Shown: piece by piece, positions 30,144 to 39,905 of the stretch | Position numbering within the stretch: the first letter of the stretch is position 1 | How the letters are laid out: each line of letters begins with the position of its first letter | The notes under the pieces: generated by a model | Database searches by the model: none | What the model was told of the DNA's origin: nothing | What the model saw: the letters and a program-made list of their open reading frames with translations, nothing else | NCBI RefSeq assembly: GCF_024320865.1 | Contig: NZ_JANDBD010000006.1 | Span: 310,001 to 374,000, forward strand | DNA length: 64,000 nucleotides | Direction of reading: 5' to 3' | Source: Mycolicibacterium arenosum | GTDB taxonomy: Bacteria; Actinomycetota; Actinomycetes; Mycobacteriales; Mycobacteriaceae | Position numbers and translations under genes: made by a program

Positions 30144-31388
30144 GTGGCAATCACAGACGTACCCGAATTCGCACATCTGACGGACGCCGACATTGAGGCG
30201 TTCGGCATCGAACTCGACGCCATCCGGCAGGACATCGAGGATTCCCGCGGTGCGAGCGACGCGCGCTACATCCGCCGCGCCATCGCCGCCCAGCGTGCCC
30301 TCGAGGTGGCGGGCCGGTTGATCCTCACTGCGAGCTCGAAGCGCTCCGCGTGGTGGGCGGGCACCGCGACCCTGGGCGTGGCCAAGATCATCGAGAACAT
30401 GGAGATCGGCCACAACGTCATGCACGGCCAGTGGGATTGGATGAACGATCCCGAGATTCACTCCTCGACGTGGGAGTGGGACATGAGCGGGTCGTCCAAG
30501 CACTGGCGTTTCACCCACAACTTCATGCACCACAAGTACACGAACATCCTCGGTATGGACGACGACGTGGGCTACGGCGTCATCCGGGTGACCCGCGACG
30601 CGAAGTGGAAGCCGTTCAACCTCTACGGCAACCTGCTGTTCAACACGCTGCTCGCGATCGGTTTCGAGTGGGGCGTCGGACTGCAGCACCTCGAACTCGG
30701 CAAGATCTTCAAGGGCCGCGACGACCGCAAGGCGACGCTGGTCCGGGTGCGCGAGTTCGGCGTCAAGGCGGGCAACCAGGTGGCCAAGGATTACGTGGTC
30801 TACCCCGCCCTGACCTCGCTGTCGCCGGGCGCCACGTTCACGTCGACGATGAAGGCCAACGCGGTCGCCAACGTCATCCGCAACGTGTGGGCCAACGCGG
30901 TGATCTTCTGCGGTCACTTCCCCGACGGGGCGGAGAAGTTCACCAAGACCGACATGGTCGGCGAGACCAAGGGTCAGTGGTACCTGCGCCAGATGCTCGG
31001 CAGTGCGAATTTCGAGGGTGGCTGGCTGCTGCGCTTCATGAGCGGCAATCTGTGCCACCAGATCGAGCACCACCTGTATCCCGATCTGCCGAGCAATCGG
31101 CTGCACGAGATCTCGTTCCGGGTGCGCGCGCTGTGCGACAAGTACGATCTGCCCTACACCACCGGGAACTTCCTGGTGCAGTACGGCAAGACGTGGCGCA
31201 CCATCGCGAAGCTGTCGCTTCCGGACAAGTACCTGTCCGACACCCGCGACAACGCGCCGGAGACCCGCAGCGAGCGGATGTTCGACGAACTGGCGCCCGA
31301 GGAGCGGCGCGGGCTGAAGTCCGCGATCGCCGCCGTGCGCAGCAAGCGCCGTGAAAAGCGGCTGCTGGCAAGGAAACTCGCCGCCTAA
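30144..31388 (+). CDS. desA3: Stearoyl-CoA 9-desaturase DesA3
   Basis: Integral-membrane di-iron desaturase that makes oleoyl-CoA from stearoyl-CoA for phospholipids and triacylglycerol, working with the reductase encoded upstream. The 414-residue protein has the histidine boxes HNVMHGQ near residue 92, HNFMHHK near 128 and HQIEHHLYPDLPSNR near 304, with hydrophobic spans between. GTG 30144 behind AAGGAGG gives the MAITDVPEF-type N-terminus known for mycobacterial DesA3; a TTG two codons earlier is less likely. The operator above suggests repression in response to acyl-CoA pools, which is inference. Confidence 0.96.
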   Translation: MAITDVPEFAHLTDADIEAFGIELDAIRQDIEDSRGASDARYIRRAIAAQRALEVAGRLILTASSKRSAWWAGTATLGVAKIIENMEIGHNVMHGQWDWMNDPEIHSSTWEWDMSGSSKHWRFTHNFMHHKYTNILGMDDDVGYGVIRVTRDAKWKPFNLYGNLLFNTLLAIGFEWGVGLQHLELGKIFKGRDDRKATLVRVREFGVKAGNQVAKDYVVYPALTSLSPGATFTSTMKANAVANVIRNVWANAVIFCGHFPDGAEKFTKTDMVGETKGQWYLRQMLGSANFEGGWLLRFMSGNLCHQIEHHLYPDLPSNRLHEISFRVRALCDKYDLPYTTGNFLVQYGKTWRTIAKLSLPDKYLSDTRDNAPETRSERMFDELAPEERRGLKSAIAAVRSKRREKRLLARKLAA

Positions 31389-31454
31389 GCAACTCCCAGC
31401 ATTCGCAAACGGGCGGTCCAGCGTCCTATCAGTTCTCGGTTCTACGGTGCTGCC

Positions 31455-31868
31455 ATGAAGAGAACTGTTCTGGGTGCGGTGTGCATCGGCGCCGCAGCGG
31501 TGTCCACGGCCACGTTCGGCACGGGAATCGCGGCGGCCGACGACTACTCCGGCAAGACCTACAAGGACGCTCAGTCCGCGCTCGGGGATGCCAAGCAGAC
31601 GGGCGTGATCGCGGCGCGCTTCGGTGACGAACTCGCCGACGACGACTGCATCGTCACGCACTCGCAGAAGGCGGCGTGGCTCAAGGGCGATGACTTCGCG
31701 CCGGTCACGGACACGGTGCTGCTGTACCTCAACTGCGATGCGGGCGTAGCGTCCGCGACGCAGGCGGGCAACTCGGCGGCCTCGCCGGAGGGCCGTGCGG
31801 CCATCGCCGCGGCCAAGAAGGAAGCCGAGAAGAAGGCCGCGGAGGCGAAGGGCGACGGGGCCGCCTGA
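31455..31868 (+). CDS. Secreted PASTA-like small protein
   Basis: A 137-residue exported protein. The signal peptide (MKRTV, then an alanine-rich hydrophobic run) ends near AAADD. The mature part begins with YSGKTYKDAQSALGDAK, which resembles a single PASTA-type repeat, and contains two cysteines (DDDCIVTHS and LNCDAG) that could pair. The C-terminus is a lysine/alanine/glutamate helix, KKEAEKKAAEAKG. Proteins of this plan are common in mycobacteria and their role is not known. It has its own space, 66 bases after desA3. Confidence 0.8.
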   Translation: MKRTVLGAVCIGAAAVSTATFGTGIAAADDYSGKTYKDAQSALGDAKQTGVIAARFGDELADDDCIVTHSQKAAWLKGDDFAPVTDTVLLYLNCDAGVASATQAGNSAASPEGRAAIAAAKKEAEKKAAEAKGDGAA

Positions 31869-31883
31869 CGAGACTCCCGCCCG

Positions 31884-32732
31884 CTACTCCGGCACGTAGT
31901 CGAAGCTGTCCGGGTTGGGTCCCGTGCGGCCCTGCTCGCCCTTGTCCAGTGAGCTGACGGCCACCATGTCGTCGGCGCTCAACTCGAAGTCGAAGATCTC
32001 GTAGTTCTCCTTGACGCGTTGCGGTGTCACCGATTTCGGGAACACGATGTCGCCGCGCTGGATGTGCCAGCGCAGGACGACCTGAGCCGGTGTGCGGCAG
32101 AGCGCTTCGGCGACACCGGTGATGGCGGGATCGTCGAGCACCTGTCCCTGCGCGATGGGCGACCACGCCTCGGTGGCGATGCCGTGCTCGAGCCCGTAGG
32201 CGCGCACGTCCTCGTTGGTGAAGTAGGGGTGCACCTCGATCTGGTTGACCGCCGGCACGGTCTCCGCCTCGGCGGCTAACCGCTGCAGATGCGGAACCTG
32301 GAAGTTCGAGACTCCGATGCTCTTCGCCCGGCCGTCACGTTTGAACTCCTCGAGAACCTTCCACGTCGACACGTAGTCGCCGCCGTACAGCGTGGGCAGC
32401 GGCCAGTGGATGAGGAACAGGTCGACGTAGTCGAAACCGAGTTCGGACAACGTCGAGTCGAAGGCGCGACGGGCGTCGTCGGGCTCGTGGAAGCCGTTGT
32501 TGAGCTTGCTCGTCACGAACACGTCGGCGCGGTTGAGGCCGGAGTCGCGGACGCCCTGCCCGGTACCCTTCTCGTTCTGGTACATCTCGGCGGTGTCGAT
32601 GTGCCGGTAGCCGATGTCGAGCGCGGTCTTCACAGCGCTCGCGGTCTCGTCCGGCGGGACCTGGTACACGCCGAAGCCGAGCTGGGGAATGGTGTTGCCG
32701 TCGTTGAGTTCGATGTTCGGAACAATGCTCAT
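31884..32732 (-). CDS. Aldo/keto reductase
   Basis: A 282-residue NADPH-dependent reductase of the AKR5-like group. It has the family signatures GFGVYQVP near residue 20, DTAEMYQNE with the catalytic Tyr near 50, FVTSKLNN with Lys, the LIHWPLP His, SIGVSNF near 140, and PKSVTPQRVKEN near the end, which binds the NADPH phosphate. It probably reduces aldehydes or dicarbonyls, and the substrate is not defined by sequence. ATG 32732 is the start that matches the family's N-terminus. It is convergent with the PASTA-like gene. Confidence 0.93.
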   Translation of the reverse strand: MSIVPNIELNDGNTIPQLGFGVYQVPPDETASAVKTALDIGYRHIDTAEMYQNEKGTGQGVRDSGLNRADVFVTSKLNNGFHEPDDARRAFDSTLSELGFDYVDLFLIHWPLPTLYGGDYVSTWKVLEEFKRDGRAKSIGVSNFQVPHLQRLAAEAETVPAVNQIEVHPYFTNEDVRAYGLEHGIATEAWSPIAQGQVLDDPAITGVAEALCRTPAQVVLRWHIQRGDIVFPKSVTPQRVKENYEIFDFELSADDMVAVSSLDKGEQGRTGPNPDSFDYVPE

Positions 32733-32780
32733 CCGTACAGCTTGCCCTCTCTGCTGAGGGGACAAACTGTGAGCTGCCCA

Positions 32781-33425
32781 CTAGCCGCTCTTCACCGCGA
32801 TCAGGAACGCCTGCGGGGTGGAATCGACGGTGCCGCCGTCGGGTTCCCGCACCGTCTCCGCGTAGGGAACCAGACCGGCATCGGTGAGCATCGCGGCGAC
32901 CGCGTCGGGCCGTCGGCGGTGGAACTCCAGGTCGACCCGCACGCCGAACGCCTCGGTGAGCCTGCGCGGGACGTCGCCGACCTGGAACGCCAACAGGAGC
33001 ACGCCGTCCGGCGCGAGGACCCGTGCGAACTCGGCGAACACCGTCGGCAGGTCGGCATCGGGGACGTGGATCGTCGAATACCAGGCGCACAGGCCGCCCA
33101 CGGAGCCGTCGTCCGCTTCCAGAGCCGTCATGGTGCCCACGTCGAACCGCAGATCCGGGTTCAGTCGGCGTGCTTCGGCGATCATGTTGGGGGACAGGTC
33201 GATTCCCGTGGTCATCAGCCCGCGGTCGCGCAGGATCGCCGTCGTCGCACCGGTGCCGCAGCCGACGTCGAGGACGTCACCGCGCCCCGTCTTTCGGACG
33301 AGCCCCGCGAACGCCGACAGCATCGCCAACTCGATCGGCTTGTCGTCGAGGTGACGGTGGAACCGCGCCGCGTACTCGCTCGCCGTGGCGTCGTAGCCGG
33401 CGCGCGTCGTGTCCAGATAGGTCAT
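32781..33425 (-). CDS. SAM-dependent methyltransferase
   Basis: A 214-residue class I methyltransferase with motif I VLDVGCGTGATT near residue 52, an acidic strand GIDLSPNMI, and the LAPDGVLLLAFQ strand. The first residues TRAGYDATASEYAARF are typical of small-molecule methyltransferases. Its target is unknown. It lies directly after rsgA, with ATG 33425 adjoining the rsgA stop at 33426, and before the aldo/keto reductase, all in one direction, so aroA-rsgA-methyltransferase may be one operon. Confidence 0.88.
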   Translation of the reverse strand: MTYLDTTRAGYDATASEYAARFHRHLDDKPIELAMLSAFAGLVRKTGRGDVLDVGCGTGATTAILRDRGLMTTGIDLSPNMIAEARRLNPDLRFDVGTMTALEADDGSVGGLCAWYSTIHVPDADLPTVFAEFARVLAPDGVLLLAFQVGDVPRRLTEAFGVRVDLEFHRRRPDAVAAMLTDAGLVPYAETVREPDGGTVDSTPQAFLIAVKSG

Positions 33426-34406
33426 TCAGCCGCTCTTCAGTGCGATCAGCAGTCGGCGGGCCGCGGCGACGCGACCGGCCGCGGCGCCGGTCATCTCGTC
33501 GAGCGCGCACTCCGGGTCGGCGGGCGGCCCCAGATGCCCGCAGCCGCGGGGGCAGTTCTCGATGGCGGCGGCCAGGTCGGAGAACGCATGGATGACGTCG
33601 TCGGCGGTCACGTGCGCCAGCCCGAACGAGCGGATGCCGGGGGTGTCGATGGCCCATCCGGAACCGGTCAGCGGGAGGGCCACCGACTGCGTCGACGTGT
33701 GCCTGCCCTTGCCGACGCCGGACACCACGCCGACGGCGCGATCGGCGTTGGGCACCAACCGGTTCACCAACGTCGACTTGCCGACGCCGGAGTGGCCGAC
33801 CAGCACCGTGGACTTCCCCTCGAGCAGCTCATCGACGTCGTCGATGCCGCCGTCGCGGCTCGTCGTCACGACGGTCAGGTCGAGGCCGGCGAACTGCGCG
33901 GCGAAGGGCGCGGCCGGTGCCAGATCCGACTTCGTCAGGCACAGGATCGGCGCGAGCCCGCCCGCGTACGCCGCGACCAGGGACCGCTCGACGAAGCCGG
34001 TCCGCGGCGGCGGGTCGGCGAGCGCGACGACCATCAGCAGCTGGTCGGCGTTGGCGACGACCACCCGCTCGGTGGGGTCGGTGTCGTCAGCCGTGCGGCG
34101 CAACGCCGTTCGTCGCGACCCGCGTCTTACGATGCGCGCCAGGGTGTCGGGCCGGCCGGACAGATCGCCGACGACGTCGACGTCGTCGCCCACGACCACC
34201 GAGGTGCGCCCGAGTTCGCGCGCCCGCATCGCAGTGACCACCCGATGGGGATCGCCGCCGAGTGCGCACCCCCATCTGCCGCGGTCGACGGTCACCACCA
34301 TCGCCGATTCGGCGTCGGAGTGGTCGGGTCGCGTCTTGGTTCGCGGCCGCGAACCCCTGCCGGGGCGCACCCGGACATCGGATTCGTCGTACTCGCGGGG
34401 GCTCAA
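33426..34406 (-). CDS. rsgA: Small ribosomal subunit assembly GTPase RsgA
   Basis: Circularly permuted GTPase that checks late assembly of the 30S subunit. The 326-residue protein begins [20 protein letters not shown], has an OB-fold region, then G4 LTKSD before G1 [10 protein letters not shown] and G3 DTPG, the permuted order. It ends with the zinc-binding cluster [16 protein letters not shown]. The start is a TTG that overlaps the aroA stop (TTGA), the arrangement expected for translational coupling; longer in-frame readings would run into aroA. It corresponds to Rv3228. Confidence 0.94.
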   Translation of the reverse strand: MSPREYDESDVRVRPGRGSRPRTKTRPDHSDAESAMVVTVDRGRWGCALGGDPHRVVTAMRARELGRTSVVVGDDVDVVGDLSGRPDTLARIVRRGSRRTALRRTADDTDPTERVVVANADQLLMVVALADPPPRTGFVERSLVAAYAGGLAPILCLTKSDLAPAAPFAAQFAGLDLTVVTTSRDGGIDDVDELLEGKSTVLVGHSGVGKSTLVNRLVPNADRAVGVVSGVGKGRHTSTQSVALPLTGSGWAIDTPGIRSFGLAHVTADDVIHAFSDLAAAIENCPRGCGHLGPPADPECALDEMTGAAAGRVAAARRLLIALKSG

Positions 34407-35701
34407 GGCTTTTCGGGTACCTCTCCGGCGAGCATGTCCGCCCACATGCCGGGAAAGTCCGGCAGGGTCTTGCTCGTCGTCGCGATGTCCTCGACGTCCA
34501 CTCCTTCGGCGCGCAACCCGACGATGGCGCCCGCGGTCGCCATCCGATGGTCGGCGTAGGAGTGCCACAGGCCCGCGTGCAGCGGCCCGGCAGTGATCAC
34601 CAGTCCGTCGGAGATCTCCTCACACCGGCCGCCGAGACCGTTGATCTCGGCGCTCAGCGCGGCGAGCCGATCGGTCTCGTGGCCGCGCAGGTGTGCGATG
34701 CCGGTGAGCCGGGACACCGAGCCGTCCGCGGCCATCGCGGCCAGCGCGGCCACCGCTGGTGCCAGCTCGCCGACCTCGTTGAGGTCCACCTCAAATCCTG
34801 GATAGCTGTCGGGTCCACTGACCTCGAGGCCCGAATCCGTTTCTCGCACAACGGCTCCGATGCTGGTGAGCAGTTGCACGATCGTGCCGGACGGCTGCAC
34901 GCTGACCCTCGGCCATCCGGCGATCACCACCCGCCCGCCGGTGACGATGGCGGCGGCGAGGAACGGTACGGCATTGGACAGGTCGGGTTCGATGGCCCAG
35001 TGGCGTGCGGCGACCGGGCCCGGCTCGACGCGCCACCGGTTCGGCTCGGAGTCGTCGACGGTGACGCCGGCCTGCCGCAGCATGGTGACGGTCATCTCGA
35101 CGTGCGGCGCCGACGGCACCGCGGCGCCGGTGTGCACGACCGTGAGACCGTCGGTGAACGTGGCGCCCGACAGCAACAGGCCCGAGACGAACTGCGAGGA
35201 CGCCGACGCGTCGATGTCGACGCGCCCGCCCGCGACGCCGCCGGTGCCGCGGACCCTGAACGGGAGCGCATCGCCGTCGATGTCGACGCCCAGCGAGCGC
35301 GCCGCCTCCAGCAGGGGCGCGATGGGCCGGGCGCGGGCCTGCTCGTCACCGTCGAACGTGACGGTTTCCGAGCCCAGCGCGGCGATCGGCGGAACGAAGC
35401 GCAGCACGGTTCCCGCGAGCCCGCAGTCGACGGTGGCGGCGGGGGCCGGTGCGACCGAGCCGCCGACGCACAGGTCGGTGCCGTCGCCGTCGATCGTCAA
35501 CCCCAGGGTGCGCAGCGCGCCGATCATCAGATCGGTGTCACGGCTGCGCAGTGCGCCGTCGACCGTCGAGGTGCCCTGAGGTGCGGCCAGCGCCGCGAGC
35601 ACCAGGGCCCGGTTGGTCTGGGACTTCGAACCGGGCACCGCGACGGTGGCGCGGACCGGAGCGTCGGCGCGGGGCGCTGGCCAGTTCTGCACGCAGACCA
35701 T
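34403..35701 (-). CDS. aroA: 3-phosphoshikimate 1-carboxyvinyltransferase (EPSP synthase)
   Basis: Sixth step of the shikimate pathway: transfers enolpyruvyl from PEP to shikimate 3-phosphate. The 432-residue protein has the substrate motif [19 protein letters not shown] near residue 24, [10 protein letters not shown] near 93, DEQARARPI near 121, [12 protein letters not shown] near 165 and the C-terminal [13 protein letters not shown] 35701 begins [10 protein letters not shown]. It is divergent from the SRAP gene, with 36 bases between starts, and its stop overlaps the rsgA start. Confidence 0.96.
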   Translation of the reverse strand: MVCVQNWPAPRADAPVRATVAVPGSKSQTNRALVLAALAAPQGTSTVDGALRSRDTDLMIGALRTLGLTIDGDGTDLCVGGSVAPAPAATVDCGLAGTVLRFVPPIAALGSETVTFDGDEQARARPIAPLLEAARSLGVDIDGDALPFRVRGTGGVAGGRVDIDASASSQFVSGLLLSGATFTDGLTVVHTGAAVPSAPHVEMTVTMLRQAGVTVDDSEPNRWRVEPGPVAARHWAIEPDLSNAVPFLAAAIVTGGRVVIAGWPRVSVQPSGTIVQLLTSIGAVVRETDSGLEVSGPDSYPGFEVDLNEVGELAPAVAALAAMAADGSVSRLTGIAHLRGHETDRLAALSAEINGLGGRCEEISDGLVITAGPLHAGLWHSYADHRMATAGAIVGLRAEGVDVEDIATTSKTLPDFPGMWADMLAGEVPEKP

Positions 35702-35737
35702 CCTGCCTTGTCGCCCGCGTCTGGAACCATGGGATAC

Positions 35738-36487
35738 ATGTGTGGGCGATTCGCGGTGACGACGGACCCGGCCCTGCTGGCCGAGAAGATCAAGGCCATC
35801 GACGAGGCGACGCCGGCAGACCCCGGTGGGGGTGACAGGGGAACCCCCGGCGCGAACTACAACGTGGCGCCGACGACCACGATCACCACGGTGGTCAAAC
35901 GGCACAGCGAGCCCGACGACGAGTCGACGCGACGGGTCCGGCTGATGCGGTGGGGGTTGGTGCCGCCGTGGGTGAAGACCGGTGAGGACGGTGGGCCGGA
36001 TACCAGGAAGGGGCCGTTGCTGATCAACGCCCGCGCCGAGACCGTGACGACGTCGAACGCGTTCCGCACGTCGGCGAAGGGAAAGCGGTGCCTGGTGCCG
36101 ATGGACGGCTGGTACGAGTGGAAGGGCGAGAAGGGGAACAAGACGCCCTTCTACATGTACGCGGGGGATGGCGAACAACTGTTCATGGGCGGGCTGTGGT
36201 CGACGTGGCGACCGAAGGATGGTCCGAAAGACGCTGCGCCGCTGCTGAGTTGCACGATCATCACCACCGACTCCGCGGGCCCGCTGTCGGACATCCACGA
36301 CCGCATGCCGCTGACCATCAGCGAGGCGGACTGGGATCGCTGGCTGGACCCCGACGCCCCGATCGACGAGGGCCTGCTGAAGGGGCACGGCGACCTGGAC
36401 CGCATCGAGATCCGCGAGGTGGCGAAGCTGGTGAACAGCGTGCGCAACAACGGGCCCGAACTCATCGAGCCGGTCGCCGCCGGCTAG
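35738..36487 (+). CDS. SRAP-domain protein (YedK/HMCES-type abasic-site shield)
   Basis: Forms a covalent link with abasic sites in single-stranded DNA through the N-terminal cysteine and thereby protects them. The 249-residue protein shows MCGRF (Cys2), [31 protein letters not shown] and the late HDRMPL. The start must be ATG 35738, since Cys2 has to become N-terminal; an ATG nine bases earlier would hide it. Residues 26-38 ([13 protein letters not shown]) are an insert-like loop coded by a GC-rich inverted repeat. It converges with the next gene, with the stops sharing CTAG at 36484-36487. Confidence 0.93.
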   Translation: MCGRFAVTTDPALLAEKIKAIDEATPADPGGGDRGTPGANYNVAPTTTITTVVKRHSEPDDESTRRVRLMRWGLVPPWVKTGEDGGPDTRKGPLLINARAETVTTSNAFRTSAKGKRCLVPMDGWYEWKGEKGNKTPFYMYAGDGEQLFMGGLWSTWRPKDGPKDAAPLLSCTIITTDSAGPLSDIHDRMPLTISEADWDRWLDPDAPIDEGLLKGHGDLDRIEIREVAKLVNSVRNNGPELIEPVAAG

Positions 36488-37257
36488 CGCCGCTGGGCGG
36501 TCACCACGACGTACGGGGTGTCGAAGCTGACCCCGCAGGCACCGGCGTGCGGCGTCAGCGCGTCGCGGAACGCCTCGACCAACCGGTTCCGCTGTGCGCT
36601 CTCGACCTGAGCGAAGACGGCAACGTGCATCGGCGACTCGTCGGTGAGGAAGCGCAGCGCCGCGTCCAATGACGGGTACTCCCAGGTGAACCGCCCGCGC
36701 TGAATATCGATGTCGGTGAAGTCGGCGGCCAGCCGCTGCCCGCAGACGTCCGCGTCGCCCCACTGGTCGGGCGAGAAGCCCCCGGCGGGCGGTGCTCCGA
36801 GCACTGCGACGATCGGATCGAAGAGCGGGTTGTGTTCGTCGCGTACCCACGATGAGAAGGCAAGTACGCCAGCCGGTTTCAGCAGCCTGGCGATCTCGGT
36901 GGCCTGACGGTCGGGGTCGACGAAGATGATGCCCATGTTCGACACGACCGCATCGAACGTCGCCGCGGGCAGACCGGTGTCGGACGCGTCGGCGGTCACC
37001 CAGGTCGGCGTGTGACCGGCCGCGCGGGCTTTGACGTCGGCCTGATCGAGCAGTTCGGCGGTCAGGTCGACGCCGGTGACGATTGCGCCTCGGGCGGCCG
37101 CCTCGATGGCGGCGCTGCCGGTGCCGGTGGCCAGGTCGAGCACCGCGGCGCCGCGGATCGGGCGCCGCCGGTCGGCCGCGTCGACGGTCTGCACCGCGAT
37201 GGCCGCGATGCGCTCGGCGACGGATTCGTAGCGGCCGGAGGCCCAGAGCGTGCTCAC
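36484..37257 (-). CDS. Class I SAM-dependent methyltransferase
   Basis: A 257-residue methyltransferase of the UbiE/Methyltransf_11 type: motif [14 protein letters not shown] near residue 43, [11 protein letters not shown], the [13 protein letters not shown] segment and [10 protein letters not shown]. It holds the place of Rv3225c in order, but that M. tuberculosis protein is of another type, so I rely on the motifs alone. Target unknown. GTG 37257 overlaps the stop of the SDR gene (GTGA), so the two are probably co-translated. Confidence 0.88.
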   Translation of the reverse strand: MSTLWASGRYESVAERIAAIAVQTVDAADRRRPIRGAAVLDLATGTGSAAIEAAARGAIVTGVDLTAELLDQADVKARAAGHTPTWVTADASDTGLPAATFDAVVSNMGIIFVDPDRQATEIARLLKPAGVLAFSSWVRDEHNPLFDPIVAVLGAPPAGGFSPDQWGDADVCGQRLAADFTDIDIQRGRFTWEYPSLDAALRFLTDESPMHVAVFAQVESAQRNRLVEAFRDALTPHAGACGVSFDTPYVVVTAQRR

Positions 37258-38099
37258 GGCGCCGAGTAACCCGGCGGGTTGGGGGTGTCCACCCACAGGT
37301 CGACGCCCAGGTCGGAGCCGGGCACGCAGTCGTAGACCGACAGATCGGTGACGCCCGACTCGAGCAGCACGTCCTCGCACAGCAGGCTCTGCCCGGTGTA
37401 GGTGACCGGTTTGGTGAGGATCGCGTAGGCGGCGTCGGCGTACACCGAGGGTTTGCGCGCCCTGGCCATCGCCTCGTCGCCGCCCAGCAGGTTCTGCACG
37501 GCGGCGGTGGCCACCAGCGTGCGCGGCCACAGCGTGTTCGACGCGATGCCCGCCGACCGCATTTCTTCGGCTACGCCTAAGGCGCACAACGTCATTCCGA
37601 ACTTCGCCATCATGTACGCCGTCGGCTTGAGCCACTCCGATTCCAATCGGATCGGCGGCGACAGCGTCAGCACGTGGGGATTGTCGCGGCCCTTCATGTG
37701 CGGCAGGCACGCCTGGGTCACCGTGTAGGTGCCGCGCACCTGGATGCCGTTCATCAGGTCGAAGCGCTTGAGTGGCACCTCTTCGATGGAGCCGAGGTTG
37801 ATCGCCGAGGCGTTGTTGACGCAGATGTCGATGCCGCCGAACTGAGCGACGGTCTGGGCCACGGCGGCGGCGACGGATTCCTCGTCGCGGATGTCACCGA
37901 CGATCGGCAGGGCCTGCCCGCCGACCTCCTCGATCTCCTTGGCGGCGGTGTAGACGGTGCCCTCGAGCTTGGGGTGGGGGTCGGCGGTCTTGGCGATCAA
38001 CGCGATGTTGGCGCCGTCGGCGGCCACCTTCTTCGCGATGGCCAACCCGATGCCCCGGCTGGCTCCGGAGATGAACATGGTCTTCCCTGCAAGCGACAT
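37254..38099 (-). CDS. Short-chain dehydrogenase (HSDL2-like)
   Basis: A 281-residue SDR with [13 protein letters not shown] near residue 12, VNNASAI near 92, the catalytic serine region LTLSPP and YMMAKFG with Tyr and Lys near 165. The sequence of the first 70 residues ([26 protein letters not shown]) is characteristic of the hydroxysteroid dehydrogenase-like 2 group. The substrate is unknown. It corresponds to Rv3224. It is followed by a co-translated methyltransferase and preceded by ybaK, all in one direction. Confidence 0.92.
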   Translation of the reverse strand: MSLAGKTMFISGASRGIGLAIAKKVAADGANIALIAKTADPHPKLEGTVYTAAKEIEEVGGQALPIVGDIRDEESVAAAVAQTVAQFGGIDICVNNASAINLGSIEEVPLKRFDLMNGIQVRGTYTVTQACLPHMKGRDNPHVLTLSPPIRLESEWLKPTAYMMAKFGMTLCALGVAEEMRSAGIASNTLWPRTLVATAAVQNLLGGDEAMARARKPSVYADAAYAILTKPVTYTGQSLLCEDVLLESGVTDLSVYDCVPGSDLGVDLWVDTPNPPGYSAP

Positions 38100-38114
38100 G
38101 AGGCCACCCTAGAA

Positions 38115-38603
38115 CTACGCGAGTACGTCGCCGACAACGGCGTTGGCGAGACGCACCAGGTCGGCCGGTGCGAGGGCGATCTCGAGCCCGCGCTTGCCCG
38201 CGCTGCACAGCACGCGGTCCCACTGCATGGCCGACGCGTCGACGACGGTCGGCAGGGCCTTGCGCTGGCCCAATGGCGAGATTCCGCCCGCGACGTAGCC
38301 GGTGGAGCGCTCGGCGGCGGCGCGCTCGGCCATGACGGCCTTGGGCACGCTCAGGGCCGCCGCTGCAGCCTTGAGCGAGAGTTTGGCAGGAACGGGCAGC
38401 ACGGCGACGCCGAGACCCGACGGCAGCGCGACGACCAGCGTCTTGAGGATCTGCGCGGGTGCGACCCCCACCTTCGCTGCCAACTCGGCGACGGCCTCCT
38501 CGCCGAACGACTCGGCCCGCGGGTCGTGGTCGTACTTCAGGACGTCGTGCGGCACGCCCGCCGCTACCAGTGCGGCGATCGCGGGAGTCGCTGCCCTGGC
38601 CAC
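38115..38603 (-). CDS. Cys-tRNA(Pro)/Cys-tRNA(Cys) deacylase, YbaK family
   Basis: A 162-residue trans-editing factor of the YbaK/EbsC type, which hydrolyses mischarged aminoacyl-tRNA. It has the typical N-terminus with HDVLKYDHDP, the core KTLVVALPSG with an active-site lysine, and GYVAGGISPLGQRKALPTV near residue 110. The GTG start at 38603 begins MARAATPAIAAL. In M. tuberculosis the corresponding region is annotated as two small genes; here it is whole. It is divergent from sigH, with the SigH-type promoter in between. Confidence 0.92.
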   Translation of the reverse strand: MARAATPAIAALVAAGVPHDVLKYDHDPRAESFGEEAVAELAAKVGVAPAQILKTLVVALPSGLGVAVLPVPAKLSLKAAAAALSVPKAVMAERAAAERSTGYVAGGISPLGQRKALPTVVDASAMQWDRVLCSAGKRGLEIALAPADLVRLANAVVGDVLA

Positions 38604-38618
38604 CGGCTCACCCTAGCC

Positions 38619-38646
38619 GGGAACAACCGCGCAGGATTGCGGTGTT
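38619..38646 (+). promoter_or_regulatory. SigH-type promoter before sigH
   Basis: A -35 GGGAACA at 38619-38625 and a -10 TGTT at 38643-38646 are separated by 17 bases, close to the known SigH consensus (GGAAY and CGTT). The site precedes the sigH gene and fits the autoregulation of this sigma factor reported in mycobacteria. Confidence 0.6.
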
Positions 38647-38799
38647 ATTCGTGGCGGTCAGCGATGGCCCGGCGGCGCATCGGCCGCAACCACTAGGATC
38701 GGGAAGGGGACCTCAGTGCCCACGGCCACTTTGGAGACTCCAGTGATGTTGCTGGAGGTGATCAACGGAGCCGCAATCGAACGGACGGAGTCGAGCCAG

Positions 38800-39450
38800 A
38801 TGACCGACGTCGACGGAGTTGCGCCCGCCGAAGCCCCGGCTGAGCGCACGGAGACCGACGCCGAACTGACCGCGCGTTTCGAACGCGATGCGATTCCGCT
38901 GATCGATCAGCTCTACGGTGGCGCGCTGCGGATGACCCGCAATCCGTCGGATGCCGAGGACCTCGTCCAGGAGACGATGGTGAAGGCCTACTCGGGTTTC
39001 CGGTCGTTCCGCGAGGGCACGAACCTCAAGGCGTGGCTGTACCGCATCCTGACGAACACCTACATCAACAGCTACCGCAAGAAGCAGCGCCAGCCCGCGG
39101 AGTATCCCACCGAGGAGATCACGGACTGGCAGCTCGCGGCCAACGCCGAGCACACGTCGACCGGTCTGCGGTCCGCCGAAGTGGAGGCGCTCGAGGCGCT
39201 GCCCGACACCGAGATCAAGGCGGCGCTGCAAGCACTTCCCGAGGAGTTCCGGATGGCGGTGTACTACGCCGACGTCGAGGGCTTCCCGTACAAGGAGATC
39301 GCCGAGATCATGGACACGCCGATCGGAACCGTGATGTCGCGGCTGCACCGCGGTCGCAAGCAACTGCGCGACCTGTTGAGTGACGTCGCCAAGGATCGCG
39401 GGTTCATTCGCGGTGAGCAGGCAGGCGCGCCCGAGGAGGTCTCGTCATGA
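38800..39450 (+). CDS. sigH: ECF sigma factor SigH
   Basis: Directs RNA polymerase to heat- and oxidative-stress genes (thioredoxins, chaperones, sigB, sigE). The 216-residue protein has region 2 with [18 protein letters not shown] and [19 protein letters not shown], and region 4 with [20 protein letters not shown] and [18 protein letters not shown] 38800 (MTDVDGVAP) matches the M. tuberculosis start; the frame is open upstream, with an ATG at 38745 and a GTG at 38716 that could give a longer form. Its stop overlaps the start of the anti-sigma gene. Confidence 0.96.
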   Translation: MTDVDGVAPAEAPAERTETDAELTARFERDAIPLIDQLYGGALRMTRNPSDAEDLVQETMVKAYSGFRSFREGTNLKAWLYRILTNTYINSYRKKQRQPAEYPTEEITDWQLAANAEHTSTGLRSAEVEALEALPDTEIKAALQALPEEFRMAVYYADVEGFPYKEIAEIMDTPIGTVMSRLHRGRKQLRDLLSDVAKDRGFIRGEQAGAPEEVSS

Positions 39451-39767
39451 GCGACAACGAGTTCAGCAGGCCCGACGGCTACGACTTCCGCCCGCCGGTT
39501 GGCCCGGTGGATCCGGAGCACCCCGAGTGCGCGTCGGTGATCGCCGAGGTGTGGACACTGCTCGACGGTGAGTGCACCGCCGAAACGCGCGACAAGCTCA
39601 AGCAGCACCTCGACGAGTGCCCGACCTGCTTGCAGCACTACGGCATCGAGGACCGGATCAAGCGGCTCATCTCCACCAAGTGCAGCGGCGAGAAGGCGCC
39701 CGACAGCCTGCGCGCCCGGTTGCGGGTGGAGATCAGCCGCACGACCATCGTCACCGAGCGCCGATAG
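39447..39767 (+). CDS. rshA: Anti-sigma factor RshA (zinc-associated)
   Basis: Binds SigH under reducing conditions and releases it on oxidation or on phosphorylation. The 106-residue protein has the zinc-associated anti-sigma signature with the key residues in [10 protein letters not shown] near 50 (His-x3-Cys-x2-Cys) and a further Cys near 27. The ATG overlaps the sigH stop (ATGA), ensuring coupled synthesis. A clear intrinsic terminator follows 16 bases after the stop. Confidence 0.95.
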   Translation: MSDNEFSRPDGYDFRPPVGPVDPEHPECASVIAEVWTLLDGECTAETRDKLKQHLDECPTCLQHYGIEDRIKRLISTKCSGEKAPDSLRARLRVEISRTTIVTERR

Positions 39768-39783
39768 GCCCGATCAACGACAA

Positions 39784-39819
39784 CCGCCCGGTTCCTCGAG
39801 GAACCGGGCGGATTGTTTT
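39784..39819 (+). terminator. Intrinsic terminator of sigH-rshA
   Basis: A perfect 12-base-pair stem CCGCCCGGTTCC with loop TCGA and its complement, followed by ATTGTTTT, a T-rich run. This is a classical rho-independent terminator. It sits between rshA and the oppositely directed bL37 gene. Confidence 0.9.
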
Positions 39820-39830
39820 CTCGTCAGCAC

Positions 39831-39905
39831 TCAGGCGTTGGGGCGCTTGCCGTGGTTGGCCTTCGAGTGCTTGCGGTCACGCTTCTTGCGGCCACGCTTG
39901 GCCAT
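39831..39905 (-). CDS. Ribosomal protein bL37 (24 residues)
   Basis: A 24-codon gene: MAKRGRKKRDRKHSKANHGK followed by RPNA and TGA. The very basic peptide matches my recollection of bL37, the small protein seen in mycobacterial ribosome structures. GGAGG lies 6 bases before the ATG on the minus strand. It is convergent with sigH-rshA across the terminator and divergent from the biotinylated protein gene. Its size means it is often missed in annotation. Confidence 0.88.
   Translation of the reverse strand: MAKRGRKKRDRKHSKANHGKRPNA

Noticed and set aside
34403..36850. An aroA reading extended to 815 codons
   Set aside because: The extension runs antisense through the SRAP gene; the family start is at 35701.
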